Notes: generated by a model from the sequence alone, not told the origin. Positions 16,438 to 26,812 are shown, numbered from the stretch's first letter. The stretch: DNA of 64,000 bases from Echinicola pacifica DSM 19836 (GCF_000373245.1 NZ_KB890754.1:303635-367634); one strand, 5' to 3'. Made by a program: numbers and translations.

Positions 16438-19047
16438 TTAGCTCATCATTAGCGTGCCTTTCGGGGATTTGGAGGATTTTATTCCTTTTTTCTCCTTTAT
16501 TTTCCCTGAATCAGCGTCTTTGATACGAATGGTATAACTTCCGGCATCAAATACTTTAGGGGTAAAGGTATTTCCCTTGATCGATAGAAAGTACAGGCTT
16601 TGACCAGTTTTTTCTTCTATAATTTCGACAATGGGGTTATTCATCCCATTGACTTTTATTTCGGGCAACCAAGCTTTGGCGGATTTACCAAAGTTATCTT
16701 CCTGGCTAATGGTAATAGGCCAGCCAGCATATTGCCCATCGGGCTTCTCTGCGGGGTTGACATATTTTGGCCAGCACTCGGTGGTGATGGTCCTAGTATT
16801 GGAGTCAAAGGTAACGATCCCATATCCTGTGGCTCTATCATAAACCACGGCTGGCTCAATTCCGGTGAGCCTCGGGTTTGCGATGGCTTTGACGGTCATT
16901 TTATTTCCAAACCCATCTTCATAGTTTCCGGTATAGACTGGGTTTTGATCCGAATAATCTTGCGGATTGTCCACAGGTGGCCACCATCTACGGGGCCAGA
17001 TATTATTCAGGGCAGGACCTGCAAAGGCAAATCCCCCATCTCCAAAATCATCCACTCCATATTTGGTAAAGCTAGCAAGGTGCTGATCGCCGGCGATGTG
17101 GAAGGCAAAGCATTTACGTATTTTTTCCACGGCCTGATCTCTTCCCACTTGAGGCCAGCCATTGCTGTCCATATCTCCTTTAATCTGATCCCCAAGGACA
17201 TATTCCCCAGGCTTAGGAATGGTCATGCTTGGGACCACGGAGTCATCCATGGCTTCGGCGGGTAAGGTGGCCACAGTATTGAAGATCGTTTGGGTGAGCA
17301 GGGCTTTCATCTTTGCCCCTCCAGACCAGTCCGCTGCCCAATGGTCGAGAAAATCCAGTTGGCGGTCTCCCAGTAGGTCAGCTTGAACGCGGTGCTTTTT
17401 GATGTCAAAATCCGGGTTTTTGATCCATCCATTCCATATATCCGCCTCTTCAGGCAGTACATGCTTAGGGGCAGATTTCCATTTTCGGTCTTCCAATATT
17501 GCGAAGCTTATCCCTCCATACAGCCAATCAGTATAATATACTTCTATACCATTCTTTACTGGTGTAGGATCATAAGGGTCAGGAAGGTGGCTGGTTTGGC
17601 ATTTTTGGACCATATTTACCCATCGCGGTTCCATTTTATATCCTCCGGAGTCCTGAGCCGGAGCGCCCCAGCCATTGGTGATGTCGGCCGCTTTGCCAGC
17701 TTCTCCCCAGATATTGCCATGATAGACATCATGATCATCAGGGATAATAGCGCAGGGGATATGTCTAAATATCTCACGGTAGGACCAACCAAACATCATC
17801 CACTTGCGCAGATAATCCAGGGCAGCCTTATCCATGGGGGAAGTCTGAATGCCAAAACCTCCCGTGCTTTCATAAAATTGATCTCCAAGAAATAGGGCCA
17901 AATCCGGGCGATGCTCATTGACGTAAGGCGCCACTTCCATATCCGGAAAGCCGTAGTCACAGTTGCAACTAAAAACCGCCGCTTTGACCTTCGAGGCTTG
18001 CTGTGGCTGAGCCATAATGCTGCCTTCATAATAATATTCACGGCTGTCTCCCGCCTCTTTCAAGGGAAGGTGCAAGCTGATTCGGTAAGCCTTAGGTTCG
18101 GTAAAAGGCCAGTTTTCATGTCTGAAATGTACTGTTCTGGACATGGGGTCTATGGTGCTTTCTCCCATTGCTTTCCATTCTAAGCCTTCCTTTACCTCCA
18201 AGCTTACTTTATGTCCTTTTATTTGCTCCACGGGGCATAGCTGCGCAGTGAGTTTTAGGATGTTCTTATGAATGGTGTATTGCGCAAAACAGATTGGGCC
18301 GTATTCGTGCTCACTGCAGGAGTGGAGCCGTGATCCTTCAATTTTCCACTCAGAAAAAGTGGCAGAAGAAGCTGATTCATCTTCCTTGCCCTTAGCGATA
18401 TGAGATACCAAGCCAATATTTCCTGATATATCAAGGTGATTGAGCTCCCTGGTTTCTCCCGTTGCGAGGATTTCTCCAGTTGTAGATTGAAGGCTTACTT
18501 TAAGTTTGGATTTGCTATTCAATTCTTCGAGACTGATCGAGAGCTTGACCTCTTGCGGAATAGTGGCATTTATAGGTATCAGCGTATCGTCTATTAGAAG
18601 ATTGCCGGCGCTGGTCAGTCCAATATCGAGGCCACGACCATGAACTGCTGCGGACCGATAGTCGTTAAATTTACCTTTGATGCCCAGCCGGACCCCAGCA
18701 TAGCTCTGGTCTGAGCTGCTGACAGCAGTATCTATATGGAGGGATACCTCTGTATGAAATGAGCCAGAAGCTTCTTTGACTTGGGTGGTGAGACAGTGCA
18801 GGCTGCGGTTTTGTCCCTGGACCTGGCATACGACCTTGCCCTCTCGTATATTCCAGTCCTGAAGGCGGTTGCCCCAATATTCAGATCCTACCCATTCCAT
18901 GTCGGGCCAGGTCTGCCAGTCACTCTCAAAATGCAGAGAGGTGCTTTTTTCCAGTTGCTTCTCCTTAATTTGAAATTGAGCTAGTAATCCTGTATTGGGA
19001 ACCAAGGCACCCAGTGCCATGATCTTAAGTGATTTTCTTCTTTTCAT
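16438..19047 (-). CDS. PhoD-like alkaline phosphatase/phosphodiesterase with large N-terminal domain
   Basis: The 869-residue product begins MKRRKSLKIMALGALVPN, a basic, hydrophobic export signal that resembles a Tat signal. Residues about 35-240 look like a concanavalin/LamG-type beta-sandwich (WQTWPDMEWVGSEYWGNRLQDW), then comes an Fn3-like stretch, and from about residue 340 a PhoD-type calcineurin-like metallophosphoesterase: FSCNCDYG, LALFLGDQFYE, AIIPDDHDVYHGNIW and HIAGDQHLASF. Length is far above ordinary PhoD (about 500-550), because of the N-terminal part. It could remove phosphate or act on phosphodiester-linked glycan or teichoic-type polymers. It is downstream of SusC/SusD on the same strand but behind a hairpin (19213). 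Confidence 0.82.
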   Translation of the reverse strand: MKRRKSLKIMALGALVPNTGLLAQFQIKEKQLEKSTSLHFESDWQTWPDMEWVGSEYWGNRLQDWNIREGKVVCQVQGQNRSLHCLTTQVKEASGSFHTEVSLHIDTAVSSSDQSYAGVRLGIKGKFNDYRSAAVHGRGLDIGLTSAGNLLIDDTLIPINATIPQEVKLSISLEELNSKSKLKVSLQSTTGEILATGETRELNHLDISGNIGLVSHIAKGKEDESASSATFSEWKIEGSRLHSCSEHEYGPICFAQYTIHKNILKLTAQLCPVEQIKGHKVSLEVKEGLEWKAMGESTIDPMSRTVHFRHENWPFTEPKAYRISLHLPLKEAGDSREYYYEGSIMAQPQQASKVKAAVFSCNCDYGFPDMEVAPYVNEHRPDLALFLGDQFYESTGGFGIQTSPMDKAALDYLRKWMMFGWSYREIFRHIPCAIIPDDHDVYHGNIWGEAGKAADITNGWGAPAQDSGGYKMEPRWVNMVQKCQTSHLPDPYDPTPVKNGIEVYYTDWLYGGISFAILEDRKWKSAPKHVLPEEADIWNGWIKNPDFDIKKHRVQADLLGDRQLDFLDHWAADWSGGAKMKALLTQTIFNTVATLPAEAMDDSVVPSMTIPKPGEYVLGDQIKGDMDSNGWPQVGRDQAVEKIRKCFAFHIAGDQHLASFTKYGVDDFGDGGFAFAGPALNNIWPRRWWPPVDNPQDYSDQNPVYTGNYEDGFGNKMTVKAIANPRLTGIEPAVVYDRATGYGIVTFDSNTRTITTECWPKYVNPAEKPDGQYAGWPITISQEDNFGKSAKAWLPEIKVNGMNNPIVEIIEEKTGQSLYFLSIKGNTFTPKVFDAGSYTIRIKDADSGKIKEKKGIKSSKSPKGTLMMS

Positions 19048-19212
19048 TCTTTAAGCTTCGAATAGTAAATGGCTCATCATGTCCCCAAAAAGCGACAGAA
19101 CAATTAAGGGATAAAATCTGAAAAAAGAAAGGGATTTGAAGATTTAAAACTCATTTTATAAACGAAATGAAAGGTTTTAAAAAGTGGTGATTTGCGAAAT
19201 AGAGGTGGAAAT

Positions 19213-19245
19213 AAAATAAGTCGACGTATAACATCGACTTATTTG
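19213..19245 (-). terminator. Terminator-like hairpin after susD
   Basis: AAATAAGTCGA (19214-19224) and TCGACTTATTT (19234-19244) are perfectly complementary. On the minus strand the second arm is followed by more T-rich sequence, 31 bases past the susD stop. It may end the susCD transcript or reduce read-through into the PhoD-like gene. Confidence 0.7.
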
Positions 19246-19275
19246 GGTTAATATATTAAAGGTCACATTGTATAT

Positions 19276-21108
19276 TTATTCACTTGTATTTGTCAAAGGA
19301 GGAATATTGTTTTCATATCCAGCATATCCCTTATTTTGATTGATTTTTCCCCTAGTATTTGAGTTGATTGCATCCGCAGGCACTGGCCACAATACATGAT
19401 AAGGACTTAAAGTATAGGTGTCACCATGGATGGTAGAGACTCCTTTATTATAATAATCTGTTTTTTCCATCATTCTATCAAAGTAGAAGTTATCCTCTGA
19501 AAAACTCTGCTCATTATAAGTTTTACCATTATAAGCAGCTTTACCAGTTTGAGCGAATATGAAGGATATTCTAGTCAATTCAGTTTTACGTGGTTCTTCG
19601 TAGAATAATTCCCTTGCGCGTTCGTCTAGAATGGTTCCAATATTTATATGGGCCGCAGGGTAGGGGGAGCATAAGGCACGTGTCCTAACGGCATTAATAT
19701 CGGCGGCAGCATTGCTTAAGTCACCTTTCCAGTAATAGGCCTCGGCTCTTAATAAGTAGGATTCTGCTAATCTAAATATATACCAGTCACTATTTCCACC
19801 TGCAGGTTGAATAGACTCGGGATCGGGGATAAATACTTTATAATGTGGCCAGTCGAACCAACTTCTAATGGTGTCATTTAGTAAGACGACTCCTGCAGAA
19901 TTTGTCAATTGTAAGTTTTGGCCATAAAATGAATCCGAATCCTTAATAGATGGATTATTATATACCAAGTCTTCCATAGTCATCCAATTTCCTGGGGCAT
20001 GCCTTAAGTCTTTTTCATCATCCCAAATCATGTGCTGGTGATACCAGGTCCCTCTCAATCTCCCAATTCCCCTTCCGAATTTGGATACTTGATCGATATC
20101 AAGCTGGGCTTTGTCGGAGGTGCCTTTATTTCCATTTGGAGTGTTTATATTAGAGCCCCAAAAAGGTACCGCCTGTCTCATGGAACTCATTCCACCAGAG
20201 TTTCCATCTACATTCAGCCTATCCATTACCATAAATATTGCTTCTTTATTTGAAGAGATCGATTTATTCTCTGGTCGGTGCAGGTCCCAAACCACATCCT
20301 TATCTGGATAAGAGTCTTTTGCTCCAAATCTTTCTGTCATTAAATGATATGGTCCCTGGTCTATTAGCCTATTGGCAACTGCAATAGCATCATCGAATTC
20401 AGCAAGGGCTAAATTTACTTTAATTAATAGATGTTGAATTGCACCCTTGGGAACTTGACCACGATCCATATATTCTGGAACATATTGCTCTGCAAACTCT
20501 AGATCTTCCTTTATCTTCTTTAAAATGACTTTTCTGTCTGTTGAATAGAAGTCCAGTTTTGGAGTATTAATTTCCTCCTCAATAAAAGGAACATCTCCAA
20601 ATTGGTGAGTAAGACGATAATATCTCATTGCTCGATGAAAATAAGCCGTACCTAAAATGTGATTTTTCTCCGCTTCTGATTCATAATCGCTGGGTTGGTC
20701 TATTCGAGAAACTACCACATTAGCATATTTTATTCCCTTAAAACCCTCATACCAATACCACCCGATTCTATTTGTATTGGTACTATTTAGGTTAGCATCC
20801 GGAGTGATAAGTTTGTTCATATCTTGAGCTGGGCCTGACTTATCCGTGGTGCCTTCTATAGCTACTTCTGAGAATATATGTTCCGTTAATATAGGAGAAC
20901 CGTCCCCAGTAAGTTCATGACGAAGGTTCCTTTCACAGGCCACCATTGCTCCCCATAGTCCACTAGCCTCATTAAAGGTGTTTTCTGGTGCATAGAATGA
21001 CAAAGGTTTTGGCTCTAACCATTCTTCATTACAGCTAGCTAAAATAAGAAAGCCAGTACCCAAAATCATAAGTGATTTTGTAAATGGATAATATATATTA
21101 AGTTTCAT
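19276..21108 (-). CDS. susD: RagB/SusD family nutrient-binding outer-membrane lipoprotein
   Basis: The 610-residue product has a lipoprotein signal ending in LILASC (Cys near residue 26), the N-terminal PLSFYAPENTFNEASGLWGA block of SusD-like proteins, TPR-like helices (YFHRAMRYYRLTHQFGDVPFI; the FGDVP block is highly characteristic), and the C-terminal SusD segment (RLAESYLLRAEAYYWKGD, AADINAVRTRA, ILDERARELFYEEPRKTELTR). It caps the SusC channel on the cell surface and binds glycan. The gene starts 28 bases after susC. Ligand unknown; the neighbourhood suggests a sulfated sugar. Confidence 0.95.
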   Translation of the reverse strand: MKLNIYYPFTKSLMILGTGFLILASCNEEWLEPKPLSFYAPENTFNEASGLWGAMVACERNLRHELTGDGSPILTEHIFSEVAIEGTTDKSGPAQDMNKLITPDANLNSTNTNRIGWYWYEGFKGIKYANVVVSRIDQPSDYESEAEKNHILGTAYFHRAMRYYRLTHQFGDVPFIEEEINTPKLDFYSTDRKVILKKIKEDLEFAEQYVPEYMDRGQVPKGAIQHLLIKVNLALAEFDDAIAVANRLIDQGPYHLMTERFGAKDSYPDKDVVWDLHRPENKSISSNKEAIFMVMDRLNVDGNSGGMSSMRQAVPFWGSNINTPNGNKGTSDKAQLDIDQVSKFGRGIGRLRGTWYHQHMIWDDEKDLRHAPGNWMTMEDLVYNNPSIKDSDSFYGQNLQLTNSAGVVLLNDTIRSWFDWPHYKVFIPDPESIQPAGGNSDWYIFRLAESYLLRAEAYYWKGDLSNAAADINAVRTRALCSPYPAAHINIGTILDERARELFYEEPRKTELTRISFIFAQTGKAAYNGKTYNEQSFSEDNFYFDRMMEKTDYYNKGVSTIHGDTYTLSPYHVLWPVPADAINSNTRGKINQNKGYAGYENNIPPLTNTSE

Positions 21109-21136
21109 AAGTTTTTCGATTTGATGTAAAACTGTT

Positions 21137-24100
21137 TTATAATGTTAAATCAACTCCTAGTGTCATATACCTAGGAGTTACCCCATTATTTTCCGGGTCA
21201 AACCAATTCCATTCTGGCGCATAATACCCTATATTCCTGACGTTGAAGTAAAAGCGCATATTTTCAATTTTTGCCTTTTGTGAAAGAGTTTTAGGTAGGG
21301 TATAGGCTAATGAAATATTTTCAAAGCGTATAAATGATTTTTTTCGATAAACATCAAAAGGTACTCCTGCGTCATCTGAGGCTAATCGTGCCCATTCATT
21401 ATTAGGGTTTTCTTCTGTCCAATAGGGGGTGGTATAAGAATTTCGTCTATCCAAAAAGCTAGTCCTATTTTTGAGTTGGTTGAAGGCTCCCTCGTGACCC
21501 CAATAGGAATAAAACATGAATGATAGATCAAAATTTTTGTATTTAAATTCATTTCTAATACTCCATCTATACCGAGGTTCAGAGTATCCTAAGAATGTCT
21601 TATCATCTAATTCTGTGAATTTTCCATCTCCATTCAGATCATTAATTCTATAATCCCCTGGTTGGAGTTTATATTCTGATGCCTCACTCTCTTGTCCGGT
21701 TTGCCAAATTCCATTGGTTTGATAATTCCAATTTCTATCAATGGATTCACCAATAAACCATTTATTCTCGTAATCATTTAGCTCAATCCCATTTTCATCT
21801 GTATCTCCATACAAGCTGATGATCTCATTACGATTCAGTTGAAAATTACTATGAGTCCTCCAGGTAAAGTTCATACGACTAATATTGGTACTAGATAAAG
21901 ATATTTCAAAACCCTTATTATCCACCTGTCCCAAATTATCAAAGACCGAGTCGAAACCTACAATATCTGGAAGGCTTCGCTTAACCAATAAGTCAGTGGT
22001 ATACATTTTATAGAACTCCATGGTCCCATCTATAACACCATCAAATAGGGAAAAATCTAGTCCAAAATTTATTGAATTAGTCCTTTCCCACCTTAAAGCA
22101 GGATTACTCATACTGTTTACATATAGTTGATTGACTAGATATAGCTCTCCACTTTCTTTTTGATAAAAGTATTTGCCAGTGTTTAAGTCAGATAGGGCTA
22201 CATATCTCCCTATGTCCCTATTTCCATTACTTCCATAGGACATTCGGAGTTTTCCATAATCTAACCATTTTACGTTCACAAAATTTTCCTCTGTGAAAGT
22301 CCAGGCTACAGCGGCAGAGGAGAATGTTGCTCTAGGATTACTCTGACCAAAAGCCGAATATCCATCTCTTCTTACCGAAAGGGTCGTAGCGTACCGATCA
22401 TTGTAGGTGTAAAGTAATCTACCCATTAAGGCGTCCCCAGTTGAATATTCATCATCGCTTGAAATTGTGGGTAAAATGCCTGAGTCAATTTTGTGAAAAC
22501 CTAAGCGATCATGCGGCTGGAATCCTTCATTTTTCATTGTATTATCCCAACTCTGAAATTTTTCGGCATTTATAAGGAATGTGGCATTGAAATCATGAAC
22601 TTCCTTAAAGGTCATCTTCCATGTCAAAATATTATCTATTTGCCAATAATGTGTTTTCTTTTGCCTTCTGGAAGCTAACCCCCCTTCACGCCCCCAGTCC
22701 TCATGCTCAGCACTTTGGTGATTGTATCGCTCATAATAAGTATACCTCGGAGTAAAATTGGTTCTGAAACTTAGTCCTAAAGGAAGGCTTAATGTCGCGT
22801 ATAATGTTGAGTTGAGCGTAAATTCCTTATCTAGTCGGTCAGTATATTGCCTGTCATACTGAGGGTGGCGCCCTCCACTTTGCTCTTCATTTGGTCGATA
22901 CTTTAAAGTGCCATCTTCATTATATTCACTTCCCCACGGAGAAAGATCAGTATAATTTCCTGATCCTACCGGCACGGAGCTTTCATCTTGGATAGCAAAT
23001 TGCGTATTCATACCTACCGTAAGGAAGTTGTTTATCTTTCCTTCAAGATTTAACCTACTTCTGATAGTTTGAAATTCATCCCCTATTACCACACCTTCGT
23101 TATTCATATACCCCAAAGACCAATAATAAGTAATGTCATCCCCTTGGCCGGACATACTAACAGTATAATCTTGCCTCAGTCCTTTTTGATAAATTTTATC
23201 GTACCAGTCAACCGATTGGTTGGACTTATAATTAGCAATTTCAATTGGTTGCAAACCTATTCTCTGTAACCAGACTGTTTCGGGATCCCCTGTGGATCCA
23301 TCATATGCCATCCACTCATCTATGGATACGTTTGAAGGAAGAGAATTTGGGTTGGAAAATTCATATGGGTCAAATCCACCTGCATTTGAGCTTTCAAAAA
23401 CATCTGTCCTCCAATCTATAAAAGCTTGTGGGCCATACACCTTCTCCGTAGAGGCTACGGAGGCAAAACCAACATTTGAATTAATCTTAATCCTCGGTTT
23501 ACCCTTTATGCCCTTCTTTGTATTAATAATAATGACCCCATTAGCGGCTTTTGCTCCATACACAGCAGCAGAACTAGCGTCTTTCAGCACATCCATGGTT
23601 TGAATATCATTCGGATTAATGTCGGAAAGCTCCCCATAATAAATTGCTCCATCTAAAACCAGAAGAGGACTTGTACCTGCATTTAATGACGTTCGGCCTC
23701 TGATTTGCAAAGTTCCTCCACCTTTTGCAGTGGTACTTAAGCCAACATTTAAACCAGCAACATTTCCACGGAGAAGGTCTTGTACAGAATTGGGATTTTC
23801 ATTTTCAAGCTTATCTGCGACTACTGAAGAAACAGCACCTGTGAGGTCTCTTTTCTTGGCCGTTCCATAACCAATGACTACGACCTCCTCTAAATCTGAA
23901 ATATTTGACTCGAGCGTGACGTCTAAGGTGCTTTGATTCACGATTGATACCTCTATCGATTCATAACCAATAAAAGAAAATACTAATACTGAATTGGCAG
24001 GAATGCTTATTGAATAGCGTCCTTCAATATCTGCAGAGGTACCAATCGTTGTACCTTTTACTAATACCGTTGCTCCGGGAATAGGCTCTCTTTCTTCATC

Positions 24101-24199
24101 TGTGATTATACCTGAAAGGGTTTGGTTCTGGGCCATTGCCGAAATTGTCGACATGGATAGCATTAGTAGTACTAATACTAATTGGTAAAATATTTTCAT
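21137..24199 (-). CDS. susC: SusC/RagA family TonB-linked outer-membrane transporter
   Basis: The 1020-residue product has a signal peptide ending near AMAQ, a carboxypeptidase-regulatory-like domain (about residues 24-105, GIITDEEREPIPGATVLVKG), a TonB box region (EEVVVIGYGTAKKRDLTGAVS), the plug (LQIRGRTSLNAGTSPLLVLDG, DIQTMDVLKDASSAAVYGAK, NGVIIINTKKG) and a barrel to the end. There is no N-terminal secretin/TonB signalling (STN) domain, so it is not an anti-sigma-coupled receptor. It is first in the susCD operon. Together with SusD it imports an oligosaccharide across the outer membrane. The 1.1 kb upstream is AT-rich and has no perfect -7 consensus. Confidence 0.96.
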   Translation of the reverse strand: MKIFYQLVLVLLMLSMSTISAMAQNQTLSGIITDEEREPIPGATVLVKGTTIGTSADIEGRYSISIPANSVLVFSFIGYESIEVSIVNQSTLDVTLESNISDLEEVVVIGYGTAKKRDLTGAVSSVVADKLENENPNSVQDLLRGNVAGLNVGLSTTAKGGGTLQIRGRTSLNAGTSPLLVLDGAIYYGELSDINPNDIQTMDVLKDASSAAVYGAKAANGVIIINTKKGIKGKPRIKINSNVGFASVASTEKVYGPQAFIDWRTDVFESSNAGGFDPYEFSNPNSLPSNVSIDEWMAYDGSTGDPETVWLQRIGLQPIEIANYKSNQSVDWYDKIYQKGLRQDYTVSMSGQGDDITYYWSLGYMNNEGVVIGDEFQTIRSRLNLEGKINNFLTVGMNTQFAIQDESSVPVGSGNYTDLSPWGSEYNEDGTLKYRPNEEQSGGRHPQYDRQYTDRLDKEFTLNSTLYATLSLPLGLSFRTNFTPRYTYYERYNHQSAEHEDWGREGGLASRRQKKTHYWQIDNILTWKMTFKEVHDFNATFLINAEKFQSWDNTMKNEGFQPHDRLGFHKIDSGILPTISSDDEYSTGDALMGRLLYTYNDRYATTLSVRRDGYSAFGQSNPRATFSSAAVAWTFTEENFVNVKWLDYGKLRMSYGSNGNRDIGRYVALSDLNTGKYFYQKESGELYLVNQLYVNSMSNPALRWERTNSINFGLDFSLFDGVIDGTMEFYKMYTTDLLVKRSLPDIVGFDSVFDNLGQVDNKGFEISLSSTNISRMNFTWRTHSNFQLNRNEIISLYGDTDENGIELNDYENKWFIGESIDRNWNYQTNGIWQTGQESEASEYKLQPGDYRINDLNGDGKFTELDDKTFLGYSEPRYRWSIRNEFKYKNFDLSFMFYSYWGHEGAFNQLKNRTSFLDRRNSYTTPYWTEENPNNEWARLASDDAGVPFDVYRKKSFIRFENISLAYTLPKTLSQKAKIENMRFYFNVRNIGYYAPEWNWFDPENNGVTPRYMTLGVDLTL

Positions 24200-25284
24200 G
24201 GGTTTTTTTGGGTTAGGTAATAAATTAAAATTTGTTGAATCGAAAGTGAATAAATTTCAATTCATTATATATTTTATATTAGTTTAAAATATTGAATAAT
24301 GCAAGATCATCAATATAAAACCTTGTAATATATTTAAACTAAAAAATTAAAATTATATATAATGTATTTTATAGTTAATTAACTATGTTGTTAGTATTAT
24401 TATAAAGTTATTGAATAGTTGTTTTTAATTAGATTAATGCAAATAATTAATGACTTTATTATAAATAATTGGATTTCGAAAGTTTAGAGCTATTTTTTTA
24501 AACTAAATCCAATTTTCAGGGGAATCGAGGCTAAGAAGTAAGGATAAGCAAGAAAAAAAACACAAGAAAATAAAGATAGCACTGTAGGATGCTACGATAT
24601 TGATGCTTATAGGGAATTGCAGATAACTAGGATTCTATACTTTCTCACCGAATCTTTATGGGATATTTATTTCTAACCATATATTTTTGACTATAGGAAC
24701 ATTTCTTATGAAATTAAGTCCTCTGAGCTGAGCCCTGGAAGCTCTAGAATTTGCTCTGAATGATTTAAGCCATAGATAGAGTATTAGGGCCTTTATTAAT
24801 TTGACCAAAAGTATCAATTGTTAAGTCAAATTATTTAGCAATACTTCCTTTGTCGTCTTTGCTCTAGGTGGGTGCCTATCTTGACTCTATATAGCTATTC
24901 TGACCTAAATTTGGGAATAGGATGGTGCAGGTGAATATGGAATTTGTGTAGGGCTTGGGGGGAGCACCAGGATGGAGGCCACACAGTGTGGCTTTGATTT
25001 CATATAATACTATATGGAGGGAATCGGCAAGCTTGCTCTATTCCGAAGGTATTAGGTGAGAGTTTCAACTTAAAAAGGAATGGATGTGAGGTTGCATCGG
25101 CGGGGTGTCTGGTAAAATTCGACTAATACTATCATTATTATATTAATTTAAGTTATATTATATCCCTTCTGAAATTCCCTATAATCATTTATTCTTTAAA
25201 AATAGCTTAAGGACTTGTTTGAGATTTTATTGCATTTAATTATTTGTTTTGGTGGATAAGTCTCATCCCAAACGATACTTATAA
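24200..25284. other. Long AT-rich non-coding stretch upstream of susC
   Basis: These 1085 bases carry no open frame that looks like a gene. The first about 300 bases are extremely AT-rich and must hold the susC promoter. The rest includes an odd-length palindrome, GCCACAC-A-GTGTGGC at 24978-24992. The region looks like decayed DNA continuous with the pseudogene that follows. Confidence 0.6.
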
Positions 25285-26448
25285 ATGAAGATCTTTCAAT
25301 TAAATTCTGTATTCTTTGTTTTCTTTATTTTAATTTTTGGCTCCTGTGGTAAATCCAGGAAGTTTAGTTAGAATAATAAATTTATCTTGATGTCGAAAAG
25401 GTACTGTCTCGAAGTTTGTCCAATTTGGACTCAGTTGTAGGGAGGGATTCTTTTCTGTTGGAGATTAAGGTCCCTGGGTATAATGAAAATGTGGTATTGA
25501 TGTCTGATATAATTGACAAGATATAGTATGTGAACCTTGGAGATATCCCAAATGACCTCATGTCATATTGGATTTCTGATATCAAAATATATGAGGGTAA
25601 AATTTTTTTAAAGGATGGAAATAAAAATGAATTCTATGTATTTATTAGGTCAGGAGAATAAGAATCAATTAGTTATTCATGACGATCGGCTATCTAAGGT
25701 CCTCTATATATACTTTGGAAGGGGAGTTTATGAAAGAGCAAAGGATCGGCTATGGTCTAATGAATTTTGCATACCTCAAGTACAGTATGAATGCTGTTGA
25801 TTTAAATAAAACATATAATCACCATCTTAAAGAAATTAAAAACAATCAATTGGCAATTGTTGATACTACTGGGAAGGTGGTAGCAAAGGGAAGGGCTATA
25901 ACGCTTCTAAAGAGCATAGTATGGTTTTTACGCGAAAGGTTTTCAGTAGAAAAGGAGAAAAAGTATTTTATCTCCGACCCTTTACTAATATCGTCTGTAC
26001 TGTTAACCAAGATAAACTATTTCCTTATTGTCACATCGATTTTGGAAATTGAATATTGCCACATGATACGGAATTTAATGAGTTAGCTGATTTTGAAAAG
26101 TAATATGGAGACTATTCCTATGTGGTAGCCTTGGGACATTTTTTAGATGATTTCACTTACTTTAATCATTATTATATAGGACGTAAAACAGCACACCTTT
26201 TCAGATCAATTGCTTCGGGGAAACTGATTCATGGAATAGTTCAAAAAGATATTTATGCTTTAGGTTCCTTCCGGGTACCTACAAGCATTCCTGAAAATAA
26301 TGTTTTGGTTAACTATATTTTTTTCCAGCAGAAATATGCAAGTAGAAAGATGATTCTTGAAAGTAATACCTTAAATAAAGTGCTAGGAGATTTGGTGTCC
26401 AGTACAGAAAGCAGCAATAATCCCGTCCTGATTTTTTACAAGTTATAG
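25285..26448 (+). pseudogene. Degraded 6-bladed beta-propeller lipoprotein (DUF5128/BF3164-like)
   Basis: An ATG at 25285 begins a good lipoprotein signal (about 20 residues, ending ILIFGSC) that hits a stop after SRKFS. Pieces of one protein then follow in changing frames: VVLMSDIIDKI, SDIKIYEGKIFLKDGNKNEF, NFAYLKYSMNAVDLNKTYNH, a frame with VFTRKVFSRKGEKVFYLRPF, and then FPYCHIDFGN, which is broken by a TGA. A last open frame (26122-26448) has FNHYYIGRKTAHLFRSIASG. Segments like VFYLRPFTN and IDFGN are the hallmarks of the Bacteroidota 6-bladed beta-propeller lipoproteins. Several stops and at least two frameshifts show it cannot make a full protein. An intact copy would be about 380 residues, which matches the span. 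Confidence 0.7.
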
Positions 26449-26812
26449 ACGGACTATTGAATGCTAATAATAGACTGGGAGACTGTTAGCTAAACTCAGT
26501 CTTTCCGGAAGCAAGGATACATGGAAATAAAAACTACCACCGACCCAGACCTACACGCTTCATTTCAAAAAGAAATGGGTTTCTTACTTTTTTGAAAGCA
26601 TTTCCCTTATATCGTTAGCCTCAAGGGATCTTAGTGTTACAGCCGCCATTAGCTTACCGGATGGGGCTATCCAGAAATTGATATCCAGAGGCATGAATCC
26701 ATTTCTTTGGTCTGTGAGTGATCTTGAGTAGGGTTCTCCTCTCTTGAATAGTGTAGTACCGCTGTGGGGCTATGTAAATTAGCCAATGTAGGTAGGAGAG
26801 AGAGGGCATGCC
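26449..26812. other. Intergenic region with a minus-strand coding-like fragment
   Basis: No complete gene is present. On the minus strand an open stretch from 26769 to a stop at 26584 reads like protein (GFMPLDINFWIAPSGK, MAAVTLRSLEANDIREML) but has no start near its beginning and is preceded by an in-frame stop. I do not recognise the family. It may be a remnant, like the propeller gene beside it. Confidence 0.35.

Noticed and set aside
16600-17265. A 221-codon plus-strand frame
   Set aside because: It is the antisense of the PhoD-like gene, whose catalytic motifs are on the minus strand.
24978-24992. Palindrome GCCACAC-A-GTGTGGC
   Set aside because: A one-base loop cannot form a stable hairpin, and it lies in a decayed region; it has no gene start nearby.
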